Shown: positions 1-13,858 of the stretch, piece after piece | Numbering within the stretch: position 1 is the stretch's first letter | How the letters are laid out: each line of letters begins with the position of its first letter | Source: Ralstonia sp. SET104 | GTDB taxonomy: Bacteria > Pseudomonadota > Gammaproteobacteria > Burkholderiales > Burkholderiaceae | Reading direction: 5' to 3' | Assembly (NCBI RefSeq): GCF_003851545.1 | Contig: NZ_BHVX01000012.1 | Coordinates: forward strand, 62,001-126,000 | DNA: 64,000 bases | Program-made: the position numbers and the translations under genes | Notes under the pieces: model-generated | The model's database searches: none | What the model saw: only the letters and a program-made list of their open reading frames with translations | What the model was told of the DNA's origin: nothing

Positions 1-76
1 GCGTCACCAGCATGCGCGCCGCATAACCGAGACGGCCAATGAGCGTGCGAACGAGGAAGCCGATGGTGGAGATCAC
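1..76 (-). CDS. mlaE: MlaE, phospholipid transport permease (N-terminal fragment)
   Basis: Only the first 25 codons are in the window; the gene continues past the left edge. It opens with GTG, and its first four bases overlap the TGA stop of mlaF (GTGA), so translation is probably coupled. The visible N-terminus (ISTIGFLVRTLIG, then GYAARM) resembles the amphipathic start of MlaE permeases. MlaE is the inner-membrane permease of the MlaFEDB complex, which moves phospholipids between the inner membrane and periplasmic MlaC. The identification leans on the adjacent mlaF and on this short stretch. Confidence 0.75.
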   Translation of the reverse strand, partial: MISTIGFLVRTLIGRLGYAARMLVT

Positions 77-906
77 CGCGCGCCTCCGTTCTTGTCCAGG
101 CCGAAGTCATCGGCCAGCGGCACGCCTGGGTAGTGGAACGGCACGGGGCCGTCCGCCTCGCCGTGCACGAACTGGCGCACAAACGGGTCAGTCGACACAG
201 TCAGTTCAGCCGGTGTGCCCTCGGCGGCGATGCCACCGTTGGCAATGAAGTAGACGTAGTCGGCAATACGGAACGTCTCTTGCACATCGTGCGAGACGAT
301 GATGCTGGTCGCGCCCAGGGCGTCGTTCAGCCTGCGGATGAGCGAGGCGGTCAGGCCCAGCGAGATCGGGTCCAGCCCCGCGAACGGTTCGTCGTAGAGG
401 ATGAGCGATGGGTCCAGCGCAATCGCTCGCGCCAGTGCCACGCGCCTGGCCATGCCGCCCGAAATCTCCGAGGGCATGAGGTCACGCGCACCGCGCAGGC
501 CGACGGCGTTGAGCTTCATCAACACCAGATCGCGGATGAGGGGCTCAGGCAACCCGGTGTGTTCGCGCAGTGGGAATGCCACATTGTCGAACACGGACAT
601 ATCGGTAAACAGCGCGCCGAACTGAAACAGCATGCCCATCTGGCGGCGTGCGGCGTACAGCGCGCGCTTGTCCATGGCACCGATGTCCTGGCCATGCACG
701 CGCACGGTGCCCGCAGCTGCGCCGACCTGGCCGCCAATCAGCCGCAGGATCGTCGTCTTGCCGCAGCCCGAACCGCCCATGACGGCCACCACCCTGCCCT
801 TGGGCACGCGCATGCACAGGCCGGACAGGATGCGCCGCGCGCCTGGCTGATAGGCGAAATCGACCTGATCGAGTTCGACAACGGCGGTGGAAGGCTGGGT
901 GGGCAC
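73..906 (-). CDS. mlaF: MlaF, ABC ATPase of the Mla phospholipid transport system
   Basis: ATPase of 277 residues powering the MlaFEDB lipid transporter that maintains outer-membrane asymmetry. Walker A (GGSGCGKT) is at about residues 44-51, the ABC signature ISGGM at 148-152 and Walker B LILYDEP at about 168-174, followed by the D-loop and a switch histidine in IIVSHD. The open frame begins at GTG 906; no strong ribosome-binding site is visible, and no better start follows before the conserved beta strand. It overlaps mlaE by 4 bases. The closest family is MlaF/Ttg2A; a generic organic-solvent-resistance ATPase is the same thing under another name. Confidence 0.93.
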   Translation of the reverse strand: MPTQPSTAVVELDQVDFAYQPGARRILSGLCMRVPKGRVVAVMGGSGCGKTTILRLIGGQVGAAAGTVRVHGQDIGAMDKRALYAARRQMGMLFQFGALFTDMSVFDNVAFPLREHTGLPEPLIRDLVLMKLNAVGLRGARDLMPSEISGGMARRVALARAIALDPSLILYDEPFAGLDPISLGLTASLIRRLNDALGATSIIVSHDVQETFRIADYVYFIANGGIAAEGTPAELTVSTDPFVRQFVHGEADGPVPFHYPGVPLADDFGLDKNGGAR

Positions 907-1015
907 GGTTGAGGTCGGTGCTGAGGGCTCGGCAGGTTGGCGGCTTCATGCTGCCGCATCTTGTTGTCTTGATTACCGCCGGCTCGCCAATTGAGGCGGC
1001 TTCGCGCGGCCCGCC

Positions 1016-1046
1016 ATTATAGGTGGAAACCCGCGTAGCCCGTCAG
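1016..1046 (-). promoter_or_regulatory. Possible promoter of mlaF
   Basis: On the minus strand a perfect TATAAT (1016-1021) lies about 110 bases upstream of the mlaF GTG. The only -35-like hexamer nearby is CTGACG (1041-1046), at a long 19-base spacing, so this is a candidate only. The rest of the space between mlaF and the Bug receptor holds no gene I can see. Confidence 0.35.
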
Positions 1047-1171
1047 TCACGCCACGCTTACCTACAGTTTGTGTGGCTTGTTCGCCGCGCTACGGGTTGT
1101 CGGGCCTTGCGGGGTTGTTGAAATGGTGCGCGCGGCGCTGAAAGTGATGGTGCAGCCGGCACAAAAGTGAC

Positions 1172-2215
1172 TTATTCGCCGCTATCGAGCCGCAAATCGG
1201 CTTGGCGAATTACCGCCTGCCAGTGGGTGGCATCGCGGCGAACTGCTTGGGCGAACGTGTCGGGGGCGTCCCATTCCGGCTCGAAGCCACCGGCGCGCAA
1301 GGTCGCTTGCACATCGCTTGAAGTGACGGCGCGGCGCAACTCGGCCGCTGCGCGCATCGAGAGAGGTCGAGGCGTGCGCGCCGGCATGAAGGTACCAATC
1401 CAGGCGCTGCGGTCAAATCCGGCAAGACCGCCTTCGCGCAACGTCGGTACGGCCGGCGCAAAACGCGAGCGCGCCCCGCCCGTCACGCCGAGCAGCCGCA
1501 GTTGGCCATTGGTCACCGCGGCCGCCACGCTCGGATAGCAGGCGAAGCACGCCGCCATGCGCCCCGCCAAAACCTGTTGCACGAGCCCCGCCTCACCCCG
1601 AACGGCCACATGCGGCGCATGGAAAGCGTAGTCACGCACGAACTGCTCTGCGACAAGGTGCGACCAGGTGCCAACGATGTCCGACCCGCAATTGACGGTG
1701 ACGGATTCACCGCGCGCCCGGGCGAGCAGCTCGGTGATGGAATGCATCGGCAAACGCGCATCGACGGCGAGGAATAACGGCAGCGTCGCGACCATCGCCA
1801 CGGGCTGGAAGTCGCGCAGCGGGTCATAAGACGCCGGCTCCAGCGCGGGCTGGGCGACGAACGTTGTCTGCTGGAGCAGCAAAGTGTGACCATCCGACGG
1901 CGCGCGGGCGACGGCTTCACCAGCGGCCATGCCATTGGCAGTGGGGCGATCTTCCACACCGACCTCACGGCCGACTTGCTGTTGCAGCTGCGTCGCCAGT
2001 GCCCGGGCGAGCGCATCAAACGCACTGCCCTCGGCAGCCGGCACAATCAAACGCAGCGATTGCGAGGGATACCCCTGCAACAATGCGTGCGCCGGCGATG
2101 CCAGCATTGCGGGCAACACCCCTAGCCAAGCCAGCGCGCGCCGCCGTAGCCAATCCGGCACGTCATCGGGCGCGTGGGGCACATCTACAGGCACATTGCG
2201 GGCACGAGGTCGCAT
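1172..2215 (-). CDS. Bug-family (TctC-like) periplasmic solute receptor
   Basis: Protein of 347 residues resembling the Bug/TctC extracytoplasmic receptors, a family greatly expanded in Burkholderiales. After a basic N-terminus there is a hydrophobic signal segment (about residues 27-45) ending in a likely ASPAHA cleavage site. The mature part begins with YPSQSLRLIVPAAEG, the usual first strand of the family, and includes the family's PSDGHTLL and LGVTGG stretches. These receptors bind small carboxylates such as citrate or nicotinate. No TctA/TctB membrane partners are present, so the ligand and partner are unknown. It is set between the gltBD and mla operons, 173 bases from gltD. Confidence 0.82.
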   Translation of the reverse strand: MRPRARNVPVDVPHAPDDVPDWLRRRALAWLGVLPAMLASPAHALLQGYPSQSLRLIVPAAEGSAFDALARALATQLQQQVGREVGVEDRPTANGMAAGEAVARAPSDGHTLLLQQTTFVAQPALEPASYDPLRDFQPVAMVATLPLFLAVDARLPMHSITELLARARGESVTVNCGSDIVGTWSHLVAEQFVRDYAFHAPHVAVRGEAGLVQQVLAGRMAACFACYPSVAAAVTNGQLRLLGVTGGARSRFAPAVPTLREGGLAGFDRSAWIGTFMPARTPRPLSMRAAAELRRAVTSSDVQATLRAGGFEPEWDAPDTFAQAVRRDATHWQAVIRQADLRLDSGE

Positions 2216-2336
2216 GAGACGGCAGGGATGACGGGGGATATCTCATTCTAGAAATCCACCTGCCCGCCCTGCACTCATGTAAACCATGTCGACGTAAACC
2301 ATGAGGCATAACGCGCGTGCCGCAACCCGCGCGGCG

Positions 2337-2366
2337 CAAAGAAAAAGGCCCGCCAAGGCGGGCCTG
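2337..2366 (-). terminator. Rho-independent terminator after gltD
   Basis: A 9-bp perfect GC-rich stem (AGGCCCGCC with GGCGGGCCT, loop of 2) is followed on the minus strand by TTTTTC. It lies about 22 bases past the gltD stop and should end the gltBD transcript before the Bug receptor gene. Confidence 0.85.
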
Positions 2367-2388
2367 AGTCAAACGGTCAACCGCGTGG

Positions 2389-3864
2389 TCAGCGCGGCAG
2401 TTCCGTATGGCCCATGAGAAACGCATCGACCGAGCGGGCCGCCTGACGGCCTTCGCGGATGGCCCACACGACCAGCGACTGGCCGCGGCGCACGTCACCA
2501 GCGGCAAACACCTTCGGCACGTTGGTGGCGTAGGCGTTGTCGCCTTCGGTGGAAGCGCGCGCGTTGTTGCGGGCATCCTTGGTCACACCAAAGGCATCCA
2601 GCACGCCGCCGACCGGGTTGGTAAAGCCCATCGCCAGCAGCACGAGATCGGCCTTGAGCGTGAACTCGCTGCCCGCGACCTCGGCCATCTTTCCGTCCTT
2701 CCATTCCAGGCGCACCGCCTTGAGGCCGGTTACACGACCGTTCTCGCCGATGAGCGCTTTGGTGGCGACCGACCAGTCGCGCTCGCAACCTTCATCATGC
2801 GACGACGACGTGCGCAGCTTGATCGGCCAGTACGGCCACACCAGCGGCTTGTTCTCTTCTTCGGGCGGACGCGGCAGCAGCTCAAACTGCGTGACCGATG
2901 CAGCGCCATGGCGGTTGGACGTGCCCACGCAGTCCGAACCCGTATCACCACCGCCGATCACGATGACGTGCTTGCCATCAGCGCGGATCGGGTTCGGTGC
3001 GTCGCCGGCCACTTCCTTGTTCTGCGGGATCAGGAACTCGAGCGCGTAGTGCACGCCATCCAGATCACGGCCCGGCACCGGCAGATCGCGCGGCACTTCC
3101 GAGCCGCCCGTCAGCACCACGGCGTCGAACTGCTTGAGGATGTCGTCAGCGGAGATGACTTCGCGTGCGTCGTTGACGATGCCGGCGGGCACGGCCCCAT
3201 CGTTACCTTTCGGACCGACCATCACGCCCGTACGGAACGTCACACCTTCGGCTTCCATCTGCTGCATGCGGCGGTCGATCTGCGCCTTCTCCAGCTTGAA
3301 GTCGGGAATGCCGTAACGCAGCAGGCCGCCGATGCGATCGTTCTTTTCGAACAGCGTCACGTCATGCCCGGCGCGTGCCAGTTGCTGCGCAGCGGCCATG
3401 CCAGCGGGGCCCGAGCCGACCACGGCCACTGTCTTGCCGGTCTTGTGCTTGGGCACCTGCGGTGCCACCCAGCCTTCTTCCCACGCCTTGTCGATGATGG
3501 CGTGCTCGATCGATTTGATGCCGACCGGCAGCTCATTGATGCCCAGCGTACAAGCCGCTTCGCACGGTGCCGGGCAGATGCGGCCCGTGAACTCGGGGAA
3601 GTTGTTGGTCGAGTGCAGCACCTCGATCGCGGCCTTCCAGTCCTGGCGATACACCAGGTCGTTGAAGTCCGGGATGATGTTGTTGACCGGGCAGCCGTTG
3701 TTGCAGAACGGAATGCCGCAGTCCATGCAACGTGCGCCCTGGATCTTGGCTTCGTTGTCCGCCAGCGCGAACACGAACTCCTTGTAATGCTTCACGCGCG
3801 CTTCGGGCGCTTCGTATGCCTCGCTCTGGCGGGGAAATTCGAGAAAACCGGTCGCCTTGCCCAT
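2389..3864 (-). CDS. gltD: Glutamate synthase [NADPH] small (beta) chain
   Basis: Flavoprotein of 491 residues that takes electrons from NADPH and passes them through FAD and Fe-S clusters to GltB for glutamate formation from glutamine and 2-oxoglutarate. The N-terminus carries cysteine clusters at C46, C49, C54, C58 and C97, C101, C105 for 4Fe-4S centres. A first dinucleotide-binding motif (VVGSGPAG) is at about 149-156, and a second, [11 protein letters not shown], lies mid-protein. Length and domain order are typical. The start ATG has an AGGA-type site upstream. It follows gltB in the same operon after about 110 bases containing a strong hairpin. Confidence 0.97.
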   Translation of the reverse strand: MGKATGFLEFPRQSEAYEAPEARVKHYKEFVFALADNEAKIQGARCMDCGIPFCNNGCPVNNIIPDFNDLVYRQDWKAAIEVLHSTNNFPEFTGRICPAPCEAACTLGINELPVGIKSIEHAIIDKAWEEGWVAPQVPKHKTGKTVAVVGSGPAGMAAAQQLARAGHDVTLFEKNDRIGGLLRYGIPDFKLEKAQIDRRMQQMEAEGVTFRTGVMVGPKGNDGAVPAGIVNDAREVISADDILKQFDAVVLTGGSEVPRDLPVPGRDLDGVHYALEFLIPQNKEVAGDAPNPIRADGKHVIVIGGGDTGSDCVGTSNRHGAASVTQFELLPRPPEEENKPLVWPYWPIKLRTSSSHDEGCERDWSVATKALIGENGRVTGLKAVRLEWKDGKMAEVAGSEFTLKADLVLLAMGFTNPVGGVLDAFGVTKDARNNARASTEGDNAYATNVPKVFAAGDVRRGQSLVVWAIREGRQAARSVDAFLMGHTELPR

Positions 3865-3929
3865 GGTGTCCTTCCTGACCCGATGCGCTCGCGCATCAAG
3901 CCGTCTTATCAGTTGCGTTGTTCAGTGGC

Positions 3930-3956
3930 GGCGGTTGGTTAGCCTAACCAACCGCC
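3930..3956 (-). other. Intercistronic hairpin between gltB and gltD
   Basis: A perfect 12-bp inverted repeat (ggcggttggtta / taaccaaccgcc) with a 3-base loop. There is no T-run on either strand, so it is not a standard terminator. It lies 18 bases past the gltB stop and would form a stable mRNA structure, perhaps protecting the gltB message or adjusting the GltB:GltD ratio. Confidence 0.7.
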
Positions 3957-3974
3957 AAGTCGCTTGGATTCCGC

Positions 3975-8687
<4,713 letters not shown>

Positions 8688-8799
8688 GGCGATCTTCCGA
8701 TGTTGTGGGTTCGGCGCGCCGCAGAAGGCCCTCGCGATGGTGCGGATGCGGTGGGCAAAAAAACAATGGCGCGCCGCACCATGAATGCGGGGTGGAACG

Positions 8800-8828
8800 A
8801 ATATAAAAGAGCGCTCCGGAACAGGCAA
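8800..8828 (-). promoter_or_regulatory. Probable sigma-70 promoter of gltBD
   Basis: On the minus strand TTGCCT (8823-8828) and TATATT (8800-8805) are separated by exactly 17 bases, about 110 bases before the gltB GTG. The RAYT-associated AT-rich motif begins only about 7 bases upstream of the -35, so that element forms the upstream border of this promoter. Confidence 0.55.
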
Positions 8829-8834
8829 AAGATT

Positions 8835-8864
8835 TTAAATGGGGTCGGAATAAATTAATAAATA
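8835..8864. repeat. AT-rich RAYT-associated motif (ggggtcggaataaatt type)
   Basis: A short AT-rich segment containing ggggtcggaataaatt, a word I recall often seeing near REP-associated transposase genes in proteobacteria. Only one copy is visible, left of the transposase gene. Its base composition differs sharply from the surrounding GC-rich DNA. Confidence 0.45.
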
Positions 8865-8886
8865 CGCGTCATCAACACGGCTTTAT

Positions 8887-9736
8887 AAGTGGGGACAGAT
8901 TACTTTGGTGCGCAATGATGTGCGTCGGCAGGCGCGCTAGACGAACGATTATTCGGCGATGGCGCCGTCCTCCGCCCCGGCTTCCGCTTGCGCCCTCGGC
9001 GGCCGCCCTTTGGGCAACGGCGCCACCCGACGGCCGCCCGCGCGTGCCAGCGTCGTCAGAAACGCTTCGCTTCCGAGTGGCCAGCCGCTGTGAACATGCT
9101 CCCGGATCTGCGCGAGCTGGTCCGAACCCAAACCTTCGTGCCAGAGCGCCCGATAGCGCGATTGGCGCTCAAACGGCGTGTTGCCGAGACGCCAATAGCA
9201 ATAGTGATCACTTACCCACGGAATGGATTGGATACCCGTGTGATGGCGGTACGTGCTCCATCGGTCCTCTTCCGGCGTGCTGACAAGCCCACCACGAACC
9301 GCGTTGGACTCCACGTACAGCAGCACTGGCATGACCCACTCGGCGGGGTCGAGCACGGTCGAGCGAAAGCGCCCTTCCCATAGCGTGCCGCTACGATTCG
9401 CGGCGGCATTGAAGTACCGCGTATAACGACGCCCCACGGCCTGCAGCGTGCGCGACAGGCTGTCCGCCACCTTGGGCGTGCCCACAAGGTGGACGTGATT
9501 CGGCATCAGCGAGAAACCGTGGATGGCGAAATCGTGTTCGCGGGCCGCCATGCGCAGCGTGTCAAGGTAGAACGCGTAGTCCTCATCGCCGCGAAACACG
9601 ACCTGGCGATTGTTGCCGCGCTGCAACACATGCACAGGAACATCGGTGGGGCTGAGGCGAGGCAGACGAGCCATGGGAAAAACGGGGCAGCGAAAAGCAT
9701 CATCGTAGCCTGAGCCCGGTTAATCTGTCCCCAATT
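8887..9736. mobile_element. RAYT transposase unit bounded by short inverted repeats
   Basis: The transposase gene is bracketed by aagtggggacagatta (8887-8902) and, inverted, taatctgtccccaatt (9721-9736). The two ends match at 15 of 16 positions when one is reverse-complemented. This fits a REP-type single-gene unit mobilised by an HUH transposase. No target-site duplication is obvious, as expected for this family. The unit separates gltB from ompW. Confidence 0.7.
8949..9674 (-). CDS. REP-associated tyrosine transposase (IS200-like Y1 family)
   Basis: Transposase of 241 residues of the TnpA_REP (RAYT) group, which cuts and joins single-stranded DNA at hairpin-forming REP sequences. The HUH metal-binding motif appears as PNHVHLVG (H60, H62), and a candidate catalytic tyrosine is Y84 or Y87 in GRRYTRYF. 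The LWEGRFRS stretch and the C-terminal GNTPFERQSRYRAL region are typical of this group. The N-terminus MARLPRLSPTDVPVHVLQRGNN is the usual one. The frame is intact. These genes are usually domesticated, single-copy passengers, and this one may be active only on REP hairpins elsewhere in the genome. Confidence 0.9.
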   Translation of the reverse strand: MARLPRLSPTDVPVHVLQRGNNRQVVFRGDEDYAFYLDTLRMAAREHDFAIHGFSLMPNHVHLVGTPKVADSLSRTLQAVGRRYTRYFNAAANRSGTLWEGRFRSTVLDPAEWVMPVLLYVESNAVRGGLVSTPEEDRWSTYRHHTGIQSIPWVSDHYCYWRLGNTPFERQSRYRALWHEGLGSDQLAQIREHVHSGWPLGSEAFLTTLARAGGRRVAPLPKGRPPRAQAEAGAEDGAIAE

Positions 9737-9923
9737 TTTGCGAGCAAACGCTTGCATGTCGTCTGTCGCCACGACGCAACGGCGGAATTTGCGTGCCGTC
9801 AAATCGGCCAGCCTACACACGCCCGACGACCGGTCGAACTTGATCCCAAACAAATCAGCAAAGCGGCTTCCCCGCGAGACTGGTCTTCATCACATCACGG
9901 GACGACACGAGGGGAAGCGATTC

Positions 9924-10607
9924 ATGGCTCTTTACCGCCTAGCCGCCGTAGCCGCAGCCACAGGCATGCTTGCCGCTGGCTTCAGCCAGACCGCCTTTGC
10001 GCAGAACGCGGACTTGCCGCCCGCCACCGGCAACTGGATGGTGCGTCTGCGCGCCGTCAATCTGACCGCCGCCAATAAATCGGACCCTGTGAACGCGTTG
10101 GCCACTCCCGCTGACGCCATTCAGATCAACAACAAAGTCCTGCCCGAGCTGGACATTTCGTACTTCTTTACGCCGCATCTGGCAGCCGAACTGATCCTGA
10201 CCTACCCACAACAGCAGGACGTGACGGTCATGCAGAGCGCGCTGGGCGGCCCGACCAAGATCGGCAATTTCCGCCATCTGCCGCCGATTCTGACGATGCA
10301 GTACCACTTCACGCCCCCAGCGGAACTTCCGCGCTTCAAGCCGTACGTGGGCGCGGGCATCAACTACACGCGCATCTCGAACGTGAACTTGCAGGTGCCG
10401 GGCGTCGGTTCGCTGGATCTCAGCAAGAACAGCTTCGGCCCCGCGCTGCAGGTCGGCTTCGACTATCGCCTGACCGAACGCCTCTATTTCAACGTCGACC
10501 TGAAGAAAACCTGGATCAGCGCCGACTTGAAGATGGCCGGCCAGACCATCAGCAAAGTCAAGGTCGACCCGTGGCTGCTGGGCGCGGGCCTGGGCTATCG
10601 CTTTTAA
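9924..10607 (+). CDS. ompW: OmpW family outer-membrane protein
   Basis: Protein of 227 residues that should form the small eight-stranded OmpW beta-barrel, a channel for small hydrophobic molecules. It has a clear Sec signal peptide (MALYRLAAVAAATGMLAAG..., cleavage after AFA). Barrel hallmarks include the YFFTPHLAAELI strand, the FKPYVGAGINYTRI strand and the terminal GAGLGYRF ending in phenylalanine. The frame is open further upstream, but ATG 9924 has a GAGGGGAAG site and places the signal peptide first. It is a single gene followed by its own terminator. Confidence 0.92.
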   Translation: MALYRLAAVAAATGMLAAGFSQTAFAQNADLPPATGNWMVRLRAVNLTAANKSDPVNALATPADAIQINNKVLPELDISYFFTPHLAAELILTYPQQQDVTVMQSALGGPTKIGNFRHLPPILTMQYHFTPPAELPRFKPYVGAGINYTRISNVNLQVPGVGSLDLSKNSFGPALQVGFDYRLTERLYFNVDLKKTWISADLKMAGQTISKVKVDPWLLGAGLGYRF

Positions 10608-10710
10608 GGGAGACGATCAGCGAACTGACACTGTCCTGATCGACTTTTACCGGCGTGCCGCAGGGGCCGTCGACGGCGGGGGCGCTCGTCGGCGGTGGTT
10701 GGCGCGTTCG

Positions 10711-10747
10711 GCCCGGCATGCGTTGGGGCGGCCGGGCATTTTTTTTG
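10711..10747 (+). terminator. Rho-independent terminator after ompW
   Basis: A 7-bp GC stem (GCCCGGC / GCCGGGC) followed after one base by a run of eight T on the plus strand, about 100 bases past the ompW stop. It also lies just beyond the 3' end of the convergent carbonic anhydrase gene. Confidence 0.85.
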
Positions 10748-10752
10748 GGCGC

Positions 10753-11481
10753 TTACTTTTTAAGCAACGCCGGATCGAACTGCGTCACGACCCGGCCTTC
10801 AAGCGGCTGGGGCTGGCGAAAGTTGTCCGCATAGAAACCGCGCAACGCATCGAGCTGTTCCGGCGACGCCGTGATCGGCTGCTTGAGCACATACCACTCG
10901 ACGTTTTCCGTGAGCGGCGGCGTAGTCAGCGAACCCAGGTAGTGGTAGTAGACGTCGCTTCGCGGCAGCAACTTGCCGGGGATGATCACGCCGGGCACCT
11001 CATGCGCTTCGCCCTTGCGCGCGGCTTTTAGCACCGAATCCAGCACTGGATTGGCATCGCCAGGCACCAGCATCACCCCGATCACGGCCATGCGGCCGTC
11101 CTTGGCGATGTGCACCAAATGCACCTCGGCCGGATACCACCGTCCGTCGATGGTGTGCTCGCTGTGCGCGTGAAAGTGGAACTGGCGCAACGTGAAATGC
11201 CGACCGCGGATCTTCACGTCACCGCCAGGCACATTCACCTGCAGCGCGTGGCCCGTGTCGACCGCCGTGGCCTTGACTTCACCGTATTGCGAGCGGATGA
11301 CATCCGGTTCATCGCCGTCGGGCGCAACGGTGTCGGCCGTGCGGATATCGACGGGCGATTGAAACGCGTCATGCACCGCATGCCATTCGGACTGGTGCTG
11401 ATAATCGAAATGGTCAGCCGGGCTGGCGGCGTGGGCATTGAAGGCCGAAACGGCCAGCAGGAGCGGCAACAGACGGTACAT
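10753..11481 (-). CDS. Alpha-class carbonic anhydrase, periplasmic
   Basis: Zinc enzyme interconverting CO2 and bicarbonate, exported to the periplasm (242 residues). The signal peptide is MYRLLPLLLAVSAFNAHA. Zinc ligands are H102 and H104 in FHFHAHSEH and H121 in AEVHLVH, and the family signature GSLTTPPLTENV follows. An ATG 13 codons further upstream (11520) is in frame, but starting there would put a second hydrophobic stretch before the signal peptide. Neither start has a strong ribosome-binding site. It converges on ompW and has no obvious operon partner. Confidence 0.93.
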   Translation of the reverse strand: MYRLLPLLLAVSAFNAHAASPADHFDYQHQSEWHAVHDAFQSPVDIRTADTVAPDGDEPDVIRSQYGEVKATAVDTGHALQVNVPGGDVKIRGRHFTLRQFHFHAHSEHTIDGRWYPAEVHLVHIAKDGRMAVIGVMLVPGDANPVLDSVLKAARKGEAHEVPGVIIPGKLLPRSDVYYHYLGSLTTPPLTENVEWYVLKQPITASPEQLDALRGFYADNFRQPQPLEGRVVTQFDPALLKK

Positions 11482-11565
11482 AAGGTTAACCCGCAGCAAT
11501 GGTGAGAACACCACGATCATAGGGTTCGCCTAACGCCCGGTCATTCAGATTAATCCGATAAGAAC

Positions 11566-12732
11566 TCAGACCGCATCGACCGCAAAGATGCGTCGATGCT
11601 CCTTGATGGCGTAGCGATCGGTCATGCCAGCGATGTAGTGCGCAATCCAGCGCGGCTGCTCTCCGGGATTCGTCTTGGCTTGATATTGCGGCGGTAGCAG
11701 GCGCGGATCATCCATAAACGCGCGAAACAGATCGTCGATGATGCGGTGCGCTTTCGCGGCCATGCGCATCACGAGGTAATGCCGATACAGGTTGTCGAAC
11801 AGAAAGCGCTTGAGCACGCGCGCCTCTTCGCGCATCGGTTCAGAAAATGCGACGAGCGCCGGCACGGCGCGCACATCGTCGATACATTGCGGCGCAATCT
11901 CGGCAATGCTGGCGTGCGTGGCACCGATCAAATCGACGATCAGCGCGTTGATGATGCGGCGGATGGTTTCATTGATAAGGCGCCGCCCGCCCGCGTTTGG
12001 GAATAGCGCTTCGGCCTCGCGGCGGTGGATGGCCCACAACGGCACATCTTCGAGTTGCTCGAGCGTGATCAGGCCGGAGCGCAGGCCATCGTCAATATCG
12101 TGGTTGTTGTACGCGACCTCGTCAGCAAGGTTGGCAAGCTGCGCCTCGAGTGAGGGCTGTTGCCCCTCGAGAAAGCGCCGCCCCAGGTCACCCAGTGTGG
12201 CCGCATTGTTGCGGGAGCAATGTTTGAGGATGCCCTCGCGCGTTTCGAACGTAAGGTTCAGCCCGTCGAAACCGCCATAGCGCTCTTCCAGCCGGTCGAC
12301 CACCAGCAGGCTCTGCAGGTTGTGCTCGAAGCCCCCGTAAGGCTTCATGCAGTCGTTAAGCGCATCTTGCCCCGCGTGGCCGAACGGCGTGTGACCCAGA
12401 TCGTGTGCCAGCGAAATCGCCTCGACGAGATCCTCATTCAGGCGCAGGCTGCGCGCGATCGAACGGGCAATCTGCGCGACTTCCAGGCTGTGCGTGAGGC
12501 GCGTGCGGAACAGGTCGCCCTCGTGGTTCACAAAGACTTGCGTCTTGTATTCGAGCCGGCGGAAGGCGGTGCTGTGGACGATGCGATCACGGTCGCGCTG
12601 GAACTCGGAGCGCGAGGTGGAAGGCGGCTCTGCGTGGACGCGGCCGCGCGTTTGCGCCGCATGCGCGGCGTAGGGTGCGAGATGGCCTTCGAGATCGAAC
12701 GGTGCGGGCGGCAAATCAAATCGGTCGTTCAT
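11566..12732 (-). CDS. dgt: Deoxyguanosinetriphosphate triphosphohydrolase (dGTPase)
   Basis: HD-domain enzyme of 388 residues that splits dNTPs into deoxynucleoside and triphosphate. Metal-binding HD residues are visible as H81 (LTHSLEVAQ) and H110-D111 ([11 protein letters not shown]). The N-terminal [20 protein letters not shown] block is typical of the Dgt-like subfamily. The start at 12732 is preceded by GGAAGAG and lies 19 bases after the aroB stop, so it is the last gene of aroK-aroB-dgt. An upstream in-frame start inside aroB is unlikely. Confidence 0.93.
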   Translation of the reverse strand: MNDRFDLPPAPFDLEGHLAPYAAHAAQTRGRVHAEPPSTSRSEFQRDRDRIVHSTAFRRLEYKTQVFVNHEGDLFRTRLTHSLEVAQIARSIARSLRLNEDLVEAISLAHDLGHTPFGHAGQDALNDCMKPYGGFEHNLQSLLVVDRLEERYGGFDGLNLTFETREGILKHCSRNNAATLGDLGRRFLEGQQPSLEAQLANLADEVAYNNHDIDDGLRSGLITLEQLEDVPLWAIHRREAEALFPNAGGRRLINETIRRIINALIVDLIGATHASIAEIAPQCIDDVRAVPALVAFSEPMREEARVLKRFLFDNLYRHYLVMRMAAKAHRIIDDLFRAFMDDPRLLPPQYQAKTNPGEQPRWIAHYIAGMTDRYAIKEHRRIFAVDAV

Positions 12733-12751
12733 CGGGCCATCTCTTCCTGCT

Positions 12752-13858
12752 TCAGGCGACGGGCGCTTCGGTCGGCGGTCGCAGCACGGCGTGCTGCAAG
12801 GTGGAACGCAAGTCGGCATCGGGCACCGTGGTCACGAACGCCTGACCCAGTTTGCGCAGCAGCACAAATTTGATCTCACCGGCTTCGGCTTTTTTGTCGA
12901 CGCGCATCAGCTCAATGAAGCGATCAACGCCCAGGTCAGGCGCCACCGTCGGCAGGTTGGCCGCACGTGTGAGCCCGGTAATGCGGTTGCGCGTGTCGAT
13001 GTCGATAAAGCCCAACCGATGCGACAGGTCAGCCGCCATCACCATGCCGCAGCCGACGGCCTCGCCGTGCAACCATTCGCCGTAGCCCAGACCGGCCTCA
13101 ATGGCGTGGCCGAAGGTGTGCCCGAAATTGAGGGTGGCGCGCAGACCGGTCTCGCGCTCGTCTTGCGCCACCACAGCAGCCTTGATGCGCACCGAGCCGC
13201 GCACGGCTTCGGCCATCAGATCGGTATCGCAGTGGTTCAGGCCCTTGATGTTCTGCTCGATCCAGGCGAAGTAATCCGCATCGGCAATCGCGCCGTGCTT
13301 GATGACTTCGGCCATGCCGGCAGCCAACTCGCGCGCCGGCAAGGTGCGCAACGTATCGATATCGGCCAGCACCGCCTGCGGCTGGTGGAACGCGCCAATC
13401 ATGTTCTTGCCCAGCGGGTGATTGATGCCCGTCTTGCCACCCACCGAAGAATCGACTTGCGACAGCAGCGTTGTTGGCACCTGGACGAACGGTACGCCAC
13501 GCATGTAGCAGGCAGCGGCAAACCCGGTCATGTCGCCAATCACACCGCCGCCCAGGGCGACGAGCGTGGTCTTGCGGTCCGCGCCTGCCGTCAGCAGCGC
13601 ATCAAAAATGCGGTTGAGCGTATCCCACTTCTTGAACGACTCGCCATCGGGCAGCACAACCGTATTGACGGTCTTGCCAAGCGAGCGAATAGCCTCTTCG
13701 ACCTTGGCTGCGTACAGCGGCGCAACGGTCTCGTTGGTGACGATCACGGCACGCGCACCGCGAATGTGGGGGGCAAACAACTCGGCCTTGGACAGCAGCC
13801 CCGAGCCGATATGGATCGGATAGGCGCGATCGCCAAGGTCAACATCAACGGTAATCAT
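12752..13858 (-). CDS. aroB: 3-dehydroquinate synthase
   Basis: Second enzyme of the shikimate pathway (368 residues), converting DAHP to 3-dehydroquinate with NAD and a divalent metal in the cytoplasm. The glycine-rich NAD site [13 protein letters not shown] is at about residues 103-115. Metal-ligand segments are visible as [18 protein letters not shown] and WLHGEAV, and the [19 protein letters not shown] block is present. Its ATG overlaps the aroK stop (ATGA), which points to translational coupling. Confidence 0.97.
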   Translation of the reverse strand: MITVDVDLGDRAYPIHIGSGLLSKAELFAPHIRGARAVIVTNETVAPLYAAKVEEAIRSLGKTVNTVVLPDGESFKKWDTLNRIFDALLTAGADRKTTLVALGGGVIGDMTGFAAACYMRGVPFVQVPTTLLSQVDSSVGGKTGINHPLGKNMIGAFHQPQAVLADIDTLRTLPARELAAGMAEVIKHGAIADADYFAWIEQNIKGLNHCDTDLMAEAVRGSVRIKAAVVAQDERETGLRATLNFGHTFGHAIEAGLGYGEWLHGEAVGCGMVMAADLSHRLGFIDIDTRNRITGLTRAANLPTVAPDLGVDRFIELMRVDKKAEAGEIKFVLLRKLGQAFVTTVPDADLRSTLQHAVLRPPTEAPVA

